The notes beneath the pieces were generated by a model. It did not search any database, had not been told where the DNA came from, and was given only the letters and a program-made list of their open reading frames with translations. From contig OY829843.1 of assembly GCA_963691885.1 (NCBI GenBank), forward strand, positions 1,178,001 through 1,242,000: a stretch of 64,000 nucleotides of DNA. The letters run 5' to 3'. This DNA comes from G963691885 sp963691885 (GTDB lineage Bacteria; Pseudomonadota; Alphaproteobacteria; UBA8366; Aestuariispiraceae). Both the position numbers and the translations under genes were made by a program. Shown one piece after another: positions 58,812 to 64,000 of this stretch (the stretch's first letter is position 1; each line of letters begins with the position of its first letter).

Positions 58812-58841
58812 GGCAAAAGAAAAGGCGGCCTAAAGCCGCCT
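58812..58841 (-). terminator. Terminator after the HU gene
   Basis: Arms AGGCGGC and GCCGCCT (58823-58829, 58835-58841) with a 5-base loop are followed on the minus strand by TTTCTTTTGCCT. It ends the HU transcript just before the head-tail gene. Confidence 0.75.
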
Positions 58842-58866
58842 CCACTCATTAAGTTTTAAACTGCGC

Positions 58867-59142
58867 TTAGCCGTTGACGCTATCCTTCAAGGCTTTACCC
58901 GCCTTGAACTTCACAGCCTTGCTGGCAGCAATCTGGATTGTCTCGCCGGTAGCCGGGTTGCGGCCTTCACGAGCAGCGCGCTCAGAAACTTCAAAATTAC
59001 CGAATCCAACCAGGGCAATTTTATCGCCTTTGGACAGTGCTTCGGTGATGGTGTCGAGGACGGCGCTCACCGCGGAACCCGCGTCAGCCTTGGAAAGCCC
59101 AGCTTTTTCGGCAACAGCTGCCTTAAGATCGTTCAAATTCAT
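58867..59142 (-). CDS. HU-family histone-like DNA-binding protein
   Basis: A 91-residue HU protein: MNLNDLKAAVAEKAGLSKAD, the KIALVGFGNFEV turn, the arm motif RAAREGRNPATGETIQIAAS and the end AVKFKAGKALKDSV. It bends and compacts DNA. It sits between the major capsid and head-tail genes, with its own likely promoter (59143-59219) and its own terminator, so it is an independent gene inserted in the structural module. It may aid prophage maintenance or serve as an extra host HU. Confidence 0.95.
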   Translation of the reverse strand: MNLNDLKAAVAEKAGLSKADAGSAVSAVLDTITEALSKGDKIALVGFGNFEVSERAAREGRNPATGETIQIAASKAVKFKAGKALKDSVNG

Positions 59143-59219
59143 GGAAAACTCCTTCTAAAAATCTGTGTTCGCCTGCATATTCGGGCTTTCAATTAATAAC
59201 AACAGATTTTCATAGATTT

Positions 59220-59780
59220 ATGGCCTCTATACTCACCCTTCGCATCCATTTGCAGGATATCGAACCCCAAATTTGGCGAAGGCTGTCCATTCCGGCGGAT
59301 ATGACGCTTGCTGGTCTTCACACGGCCATCCAGGCGGTCATGGGCTGGGAAGACGCCCATATCCATATGTTCACCATCGATGGCACCCGTTACGGCAATC
59401 CGGAAGATGCCGCAGGTGGCCGCGAGATCCTTGAAGAAGGCAACGTGCGGCTCGCCCAGATCCTGAGCGATGGCATGCATTTCCTATACACCTATGATTT
59501 CGGAGACGACTGGCGTCACGAGATCTTTGTCGAGAGCCTCGATGCCGGTGGTGATGGACCGCAAGCCCCCACATGCCTTGCCGGAGAGAACGCTTGTCCT
59601 CCGGAAGACTGTGGCGGCCCTTACGGCTACCCCGAACTGGTGGAAGCTGTCCGTTCGCCCAAATCAGCCGACCCAGAATATCTGGACTGGATCGGTGAGT
59701 TTGATCCCGAACATTTTGATCTGGACCTCGCCAACAAACGTCTGCGGGCCCAGATCAAAGGCTCGAACACCCGGCACTAA
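59220..59780 (+). CDS. Plasmid pRiA4b ORF-3-family protein
   Basis: A 186-residue protein of the pRiA4b ORF-3-like family. The motifs ILTLRIHLQDIEPQIWRRLS, VMGWEDAHIHMFTIDGTRYG and YTYDFGDDWRHEIFVESL are diagnostic. The biochemical role is unknown; members are common on plasmids and mobile elements. It is on the plus strand, divergent from HU and ending 2 bases before the stop of the capsid gene, so it is cargo inside the head module. Confidence 0.9.
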   Translation: MASILTLRIHLQDIEPQIWRRLSIPADMTLAGLHTAIQAVMGWEDAHIHMFTIDGTRYGNPEDAAGGREILEEGNVRLAQILSDGMHFLYTYDFGDDWRHEIFVESLDAGGDGPQAPTCLAGENACPPEDCGGPYGYPELVEAVRSPKSADPEYLDWIGEFDPEHFDLDLANKRLRAQIKGSNTRH

Positions 59781-59782
59781 CT

Positions 59783-60799
59783 TCAGGTCCGTTTTGCCTT
59801 CATCAGAACACGCGGGCGCGTGCAGATGGGAAGCGGATTGGACTGGGTGTGCAGCGTCACCCAGCGATTGAACTGGGTGTCCGGTGCTTGCTTGGCATAA
59901 CGCGGCAGGCCAATGGTATTGACCGTTTCAACGAAGTCGGCAGGCGAGCTGTACTGTCGGAACAGGCCCGGCACGCCGACCGGGAAGAAGTGCGCCTTGT
60001 TGGTGTCGGTGAAGTCAACCGAGCCCACGCGGCCCCGATACTCTTCAAAGACAATTCCGGCGTACTCGAACGAACCCCGAGCCTGACCTTCGCGCAGGAA
60101 CAAGCCATCCAGGTAGCGATCATATGCGGCAGAGACCTCGGAATGGGTCACTAGGTCATCGAAGAAGGCCGAGCCGCAAATGGCGTGGATGTGCGTGTAG
60201 GGCGTTGCGCCCAGCTCATCCTCGATCTTGCGTTTGACGTCATGGCACTTCTTCTTGATGGCGCCTGCCGTCGGCGATGCGTTATCGAGATCAAAGTCAA
60301 TCTCGGTCTGCTGGGTGACGCCGAACTCCTGGAACAGATCGTAGAGAACCGTGGTGCCATCAGCATCCAGGATTTTGCCCATAATGGCTCCGATACGCAG
60401 ATGCTCAAGCGTCGCATCCAGCTTGCGAGCCATTTCTTCCAGACGGTCATTGACCACCTGCTGCACGCCTTCAAGCTGGCTTTCAGATCCAAAGGCCCGG
60501 AGGTTCTGAACCTCATCGGCCAGGATGGTGTCTTCCAGTGCGATGTGCGGCACCGTCAGTGAACGGGCCTTGCGCTTGTTGTGCGTATTCTGCACCGCAG
60601 GTGCGCCACGGGCCGTAGTTTCGACCAGAGTGAGCGAACCTTCGCGTTCTTCGACAAGCACCGAGGTGGTCGCCACACCTTGTTCGCGGAACAGGCCAAG
60701 CTGGCCAATGCGTCCCGGCAAGAACGGCACCTTGTTGATGCTGTCGGTCAGCGACACCATCGAAAAGGCATTGGAGTTAAAGATATCGAGTGCGGGCAT
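59783..60799 (-). CDS. Major capsid protein (lambda E-like)
   Basis: A 338-residue major capsid protein of the lambda gpE/P22-coat-like HK97 fold. It starts MPALDIFNSNAFSMVSLTDS and has VQQVVNDRLEEMARKLDATL, a long spine helix, and later SFEYAGIVFEEYRGRVGSVD and FFPVGVPGLFRQYSSPADFV, typical of the family. It follows the decoration protein by 9 bases. It forms the icosahedral shell with the gpD-like protein. Confidence 0.93.
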   Translation of the reverse strand: MPALDIFNSNAFSMVSLTDSINKVPFLPGRIGQLGLFREQGVATTSVLVEEREGSLTLVETTARGAPAVQNTHNKRKARSLTVPHIALEDTILADEVQNLRAFGSESQLEGVQQVVNDRLEEMARKLDATLEHLRIGAIMGKILDADGTTVLYDLFQEFGVTQQTEIDFDLDNASPTAGAIKKKCHDVKRKIEDELGATPYTHIHAICGSAFFDDLVTHSEVSAAYDRYLDGLFLREGQARGSFEYAGIVFEEYRGRVGSVDFTDTNKAHFFPVGVPGLFRQYSSPADFVETVNTIGLPRYAKQAPDTQFNRWVTLHTQSNPLPICTRPRVLMKAKRT

Positions 60800-60808
60800 G
60801 AGCCTCTC

Positions 60809-61174
60809 CTATCGGACAATAATGGTGGCAGAGGCCAGCTGATCGATGGCCGTTTGTTTCTGGGGATCGGTGATGGCGTCGGGCCAGATGATCTCGCCGC
60901 CGTGAACTTCAGCTAGGCGTGTAATCACCACACCAGGCGCATCCCCAGCCGAAGCATCGACCGCGTCATACAAAACAGCGATCGCCACTTCAGCGCCCGA
61001 GGTGGCCACCGGATCAATCTCACGGTATTTGCCGGATGTGGTGACTTTGCCCAGAACCGTTCCGGGCTCCAGGGTGCGACCATTCAGGATGGTGACGGTT
61101 TCCCGACTGATGGTGCCGTTTCCTTCAGAAACTACGAACTCGCCAGCATGCTGGCCTTCTGTCATGACAGGCAT
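60809..61174 (-). CDS. Head decoration protein (lambda D-like)
   Basis: A 121-residue decoration protein with a flexible N-terminus (MTEGQHAGEFVVSEGNGTIS) and the beta-rich core LEPGTVLGKVTTSGKYREID and VAIAVLYDAVDASAGDAPGV seen in lambda gpD. It trimerises on the expanded capsid and stabilises it. It lies between protease and major capsid genes in the normal order. Confidence 0.88.
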   Translation of the reverse strand: MPVMTEGQHAGEFVVSEGNGTISRETVTILNGRTLEPGTVLGKVTTSGKYREIDPVATSGAEVAIAVLYDAVDASAGDAPGVVITRLAEVHGGEIIWPDAITDPQKQTAIDQLASATIIVR

Positions 61175-61184
61175 GGGTTACTCC

Positions 61185-62198
61185 TTAAGCACAGGTGTTG
61201 TTGCGCGCTGCGTAGATGGCAGCGGTATCGATGACGGGCTCAGACGGGGCTTTGGATTGACCCGGGCGCATGGCACGAACGGCAGAGGCTTCATCGGCTT
61301 CGGCACGTGCTTGCAAGAGAGCTGCCCGCACCTGGTCGGTTGACGTCGCCTTGGCAATAAACCCGCTTGCGAGATCCGGCGTGCCCGCCAGAGCACAGAG
61401 TTGATTTACTTCGTTCACGTAGGCCAGCGTAGCTTTGCGTTCCTGTGCGCGGACATGATCAAGATCGACCACGTTGTCGTCGTTTTGCGCTTCGGCCTCG
61501 GTTTCGTCATTGGGCTCTGGCGTGACTTTGGTGTCAGCCGGATCAGGTTTATTGGGTTCACTCATGGGAGTCTCCTCAGTCTCAGAATGGGGGGATTGGG
61601 ACGTGGCAAGGGCCGCCAGGACGGGTGGCACATGGGCATAACTTGAGAGATCAAAGGTCGCGGCCATGGCGACGGGATCTTCCAACTGATCAGCAAATCC
61701 GACCTCAAGTGCCTCGGTCGCATCGAACCAGGTCTCTTCAGCCATCCAGTCAATGATCTCTTCAGACGTGTGGCCGGTCTTGTCCTGATAGGCGCTCACT
61801 AGGCCGTCGCGCATTTTGTCGAGGGCATCGGCCATGGATCGCATATCAGCGGCATTGCCCATAACCATGGCGGACGGGTCGTGGACCATGATCATGGCGT
61901 TCTTTGGCATGATGACCTCATCGCCAGCACAAAGAATGACCGACGCGATGGAGGCTGCGAGCCCATCCACCGTGATGGTGACCTTTGCCGGATGACGCTT
62001 CAGCGCGTTGTAAATGGCGATGCCGTCGAACACGGACCCACCTGGGCTATTAAGCCGGAGCGTCAGGTCGGTCACATCGCCGAGCGCCTTTAGCTCACCG
62101 ATGAAGGCTTTGGCCGGGACCCCATAGGCGCCGATCTCGTCATAAATGGAGAGCTCCGCGACACCCGCATGGGCGCGCGCTGTAAACCAGGATTTCAT
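61185..62198 (-). CDS. ClpP-type prohead protease with scaffold domain
   Basis: A 337-residue protein. Residues 1-190 are a ClpP/S49-like serine protease: LRLNSPGGSVFDGIAIYNAL, the nucleophile Ser in GLAASIASVILCAG and the His in AMIMVHDPSAMVMG. Residues 200-337 are acidic and low-complexity (SEPNKPDPADTKVTPEP), a likely scaffold as in lambda C/Nu3. It cuts scaffold and portal during head maturation. A Met near residue 210 could start a separate scaffold product. Confidence 0.9.
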   Translation of the reverse strand: MKSWFTARAHAGVAELSIYDEIGAYGVPAKAFIGELKALGDVTDLTLRLNSPGGSVFDGIAIYNALKRHPAKVTITVDGLAASIASVILCAGDEVIMPKNAMIMVHDPSAMVMGNAADMRSMADALDKMRDGLVSAYQDKTGHTSEEIIDWMAEETWFDATEALEVGFADQLEDPVAMAATFDLSSYAHVPPVLAALATSQSPHSETEETPMSEPNKPDPADTKVTPEPNDETEAEAQNDDNVVDLDHVRAQERKATLAYVNEVNQLCALAGTPDLASGFIAKATSTDQVRAALLQARAEADEASAVRAMRPGQSKAPSEPVIDTAAIYAARNNTCA

Positions 62199-62213
62199 GC
62201 AAGTGTCCTTAAA

Positions 62214-63692
62214 TCAGGCGACCGACGCGCTCTGTTCGGGCGTCGCTTCTTCGTCTTCCGTCGGCAACGCAGGTGAAGCGCCACCGTCTTTTTCAAACTT
62301 CAGACCGAGGGCCTCTTCGCGAGCCCGGTCAGCGGCAATACGCCGATCCACTTCTTCCGAGTCATAACCTTCGCTCTCGATCACATCGGAGCGCGACTTG
62401 AGCCCGGCGTTGATGGCTTCGATCTCGGCTTTACGATCCTTGAGAGGATCAACCCAATCCCACTTGGGCGGGATCCACTTGGCAGGCAGATAGCGACCCG
62501 GCATCTGGGCAAAGTCGCCAATATCCAGTGCGCCCGACAGCACGGCATCTTCCATCCACCGTCGCCAAACGGGACGGCACATCTGAAAGATCATAACGTT
62601 GTGCTGGAACTGCTCCATCCGGCGACGGAACTCAAGCTTACCTTCGCGAAGGCTCGAATAATTGGCCTGACGCAGATCTCCGGTCACGTTAGTGTAAGGC
62701 ACACCCATGGCAGAGCAGCAGGCGAGCAAGGTCCGATACTGAAACGCCTCATAGGATCCACCCACATCGGCAGGGTCAGAGAACTTGATGTCTTCCCCCG
62801 GCAACAGCATTTGTAGCGTGCCTGGCTCCAAGCCAATCAGCGCTGCGTTATCTTGGTCTTTGGCAGCACCATCTTCACCCATCATTTCTTCCGGTGAGGG
62901 CTTGGTCACAAAGGCTGCGAACATGGCTGCCACCTTTTTGCGATCAAGCTCGGCGTCATCGTATTGTTCAAGCAGCCACAGCCTGGTCATGGCAGGCGTC
63001 AGCCACGGAACACCCCGGATCTGTCCCTCGGCCACGGGGTTAAAAATATGAAGTACCTGATTGGCCGGGACACGCACCCGAGAGTGATCCGCGTTTTGAC
63101 GCACATCGCCCGGAGGCTGTCGCAAGAAGTGATAGGCAACCCGGCGACCTAAGCGATCGAACTCGATCCCAAAGATCACCTCATTGCCGTTGGGCAGCGT
63201 TTCCGAATGAGCAAAGGGCAACTGTTCCGATGGCAACATTTGAAGCTGCAGTGGCACCACCAGACTATCTTTCGGACGGCGCGGCCTTAATCGGAAGAAA
63301 CATTCTCCTGCTTCAAAGATGGCACGTGCGGCAATCGACTGAAGCCCATAGAAGTCTGTCAGACCATCGGCGTCTGCTTCATCCGTCCAGGCAAGCCACA
63401 GCCTTTGGATCCGGTCTTTGAGATCGGCATCTTCAATCAAGCTTGATGGCTTAATTCCGGCACCGATAGCATGGGCCGCAAAGCTGGTGGTCGCGTTATT
63501 GGCATAAGGGTTGTTGCGCACCAGATCTCGTGACCGGGCTCGCAAGACATCACCACCTTGGCGGATGGCGGAATTGATGCCGTCACTGCCAACCCGCCAG
63601 GATGCCAGCCGACGGGCCATGCGGGCACCCTCAAAGGACTGGGCTTTGGCGGCTTTTGCCTTGCCCCATCCCCATCTGTGCCAAAATGCCAT
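62214..63692 (-). CDS. Portal protein, lambda family
   Basis: A 492-residue portal protein that forms the dodecameric DNA channel at one capsid vertex. The motifs RSRDLVRNNPYANNATTSFA, GIKPSSL, FEAGECFFRLRPRRP, NQVLHIFNPVAEGQIRGVPW and YSSLREGKLEFRRRMEQFQ are characteristic of lambda gpB-type portals. The C-terminus is acidic. It lies 1 base after the gpW-like gene and 15 bases before the protease gene. Confidence 0.95.
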   Translation of the reverse strand: MAFWHRWGWGKAKAAKAQSFEGARMARRLASWRVGSDGINSAIRQGGDVLRARSRDLVRNNPYANNATTSFAAHAIGAGIKPSSLIEDADLKDRIQRLWLAWTDEADADGLTDFYGLQSIAARAIFEAGECFFRLRPRRPKDSLVVPLQLQMLPSEQLPFAHSETLPNGNEVIFGIEFDRLGRRVAYHFLRQPPGDVRQNADHSRVRVPANQVLHIFNPVAEGQIRGVPWLTPAMTRLWLLEQYDDAELDRKKVAAMFAAFVTKPSPEEMMGEDGAAKDQDNAALIGLEPGTLQMLLPGEDIKFSDPADVGGSYEAFQYRTLLACCSAMGVPYTNVTGDLRQANYSSLREGKLEFRRRMEQFQHNVMIFQMCRPVWRRWMEDAVLSGALDIGDFAQMPGRYLPAKWIPPKWDWVDPLKDRKAEIEAINAGLKSRSDVIESEGYDSEEVDRRIAADRAREEALGLKFEKDGGASPALPTEDEEATPEQSASVA

Positions 63693-63693
63693 G

Positions 63694-63909
63694 TCAGTAA
63701 CCCTTGAACGTCGTTACGCGGATTTGACGGACCGGCTTATCGCCCGCTAATGACTTGAGCTCCGCTTCGAGAGCCCGGATGGCTTCTGCGATCTCTGCAT
63801 CACCTCGGTATTCGATGGACTTGCCGTCATAGCTGACGCGCGCGACACCGCTCGCACGCTGGGCTTTAAGAGCGTCCAATTGCGTTTGAATCTCATCGGT
63901 TGTTGCCAT
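63694..63909 (-). CDS. gpW-like head-tail joining protein
   Basis: A 71-residue protein in the lambda gpW position between terminase and portal. It has two helices (EIQTQLDALKAQRASGV and IAEAIRALEAELKSLAGD) and a central beta hairpin (RVSYDGKSIEYRGD), as in gpW. It is needed to join tails to filled heads. The ATG (63907-63909) lies 9 bases after the terminase stop. Confidence 0.8.
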   Translation of the reverse strand: MATTDEIQTQLDALKAQRASGVARVSYDGKSIEYRGDAEIAEAIRALEAELKSLAGDKPVRQIRVTTFKGY

Positions 63910-63918
63910 AGAGGGCGC

Positions 63919-64000
63919 TATCTCATCATGTAGCCGCTCGAGATCACCCGACGTGTGGCCGGACGAGCGCGTTTGACCTGTCCCGCTTGTGGCGCGGGAG
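63919..64000 (-). CDS. Phage terminase large subunit (gpA-type), C-terminal end
   Basis: The minus strand from the window edge reads PAPQAGQVKRARPATRRVIS and SGYMMR before a TAG at 63919-63921. The basic tail followed by a gpW-like gene fits the end of a lambda gpA-type terminase. Only about 26 residues are in view, so the call rests mostly on gene order. It would make the terminase at 44806 a second, unrelated one. Confidence 0.55.

Larger units (their letters stand above)
48891..64000 (-). mobile_element. Lambda-like siphovirus prophage, right part of a larger element
   Basis: From right to left the minus strand has terminase end, gpW-like, portal, protease/scaffold, decoration, major capsid, head-tail joining, tail terminator, tail tube, tail chaperone with frameshift, tape measure and fibre genes, the lambda order. 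No integrase, repressor or lysis genes are in the window; they may lie beyond 64000 or be lost. The left end is cut by IS66 copy 2 and one head-tail gene has an internal stop. Confidence 0.9.

Noticed and set aside
1..64000. tRNA or rRNA genes
   Set aside because: No cloverleaf or rRNA-like segment was recognised by eye; a covariance-model scan would be decisive.

Overview
The window looks like the chromosome of a marine-type alphaproteobacterium, perhaps near Rhodospirillales or Sneathiellales. This is inferred from a Fur protein with an HHDHLID metal site, TRAP and sugar-ABC importers, the DUF2325 protein, tail proteins typical of alphaproteobacterial prophages, and moderate GC. No rRNA, tRNA or CRISPR array was seen, so the genus stays open.

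Region 1 (1-16.9 kb) is a LacI-regulated sugar ABC operon on the minus strand: lacI, substrate-binding protein, MalF-type permease, MalG-type permease, GH63-like glycosidase, ATPase and a GNAT acetyltransferase, followed by a TauD-like dioxygenase, an unknown protein and an aldo/keto reductase. The MalG-type permease is cut in two by an island of about 7.0 kb (5317-12307) with the 3-bp sequence ATA on both sides. The island is decayed. It carries an orphan ParD-like antitoxin with a ParE stump, a secreted trypsin-like protease between inverted dif-like repeats, an IS3 scrap, a short tyrosine recombinase beside paired hairpins, a VbhA-like antitoxin with a broken Fic toxin, and a SprT-like gene joined to a TraG/VirD4 fragment.

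Region 2 (17-30 kb) is an iron and peroxide block: fur, a DUF2325 protein, a peroxiredoxin, bacterioferritin, an imelysin / di-haem DUF1111 / imelysin / DUF1513 operon, and an iron(III) ABC permease and binding protein. Fur-type boxes lie before the DUF2325 gene, before fbpA, and four times between bfr and the imelysin operon. Region 3 (30-37 kb) has a matrixin-like protease gene with an in-frame amber codon, a TRAP importer (dctP, fused dctQM and a 48-aa membrane protein), and a divergent GntR regulator with a D-2-hydroxyacid dehydrogenase.

Region 4 (37-49 kb) is a mobile patchwork. IS66 copy 1 sits in an already broken GNAT gene with perfect 8-bp target duplications. It is followed by an IS6-family element, a large PLD-nuclease/SF2-helicase fusion that may be an anti-phage gene, an orphan phage terminase cut by an IS481-type fragment, and a second, end-truncated IS66 copy.

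Region 5 (49-64 kb) is a lambda-like siphovirus prophage read right to left: terminase end, gpW-like, portal, ClpP-type protease, decoration, major capsid, head-tail, terminator, tail tube, tail chaperone with a probable -1 frameshift, tape measure and tail-fibre genes. Extra genes on the opposite strand (a pRiA4b ORF-3-like protein, a small membrane protein and a possible PD-(D/E)XK nuclease) plus an HU gene are interspersed. The IS66 copy truncates its distal end and one head-tail gene has an in-frame stop, so the prophage is probably defective.
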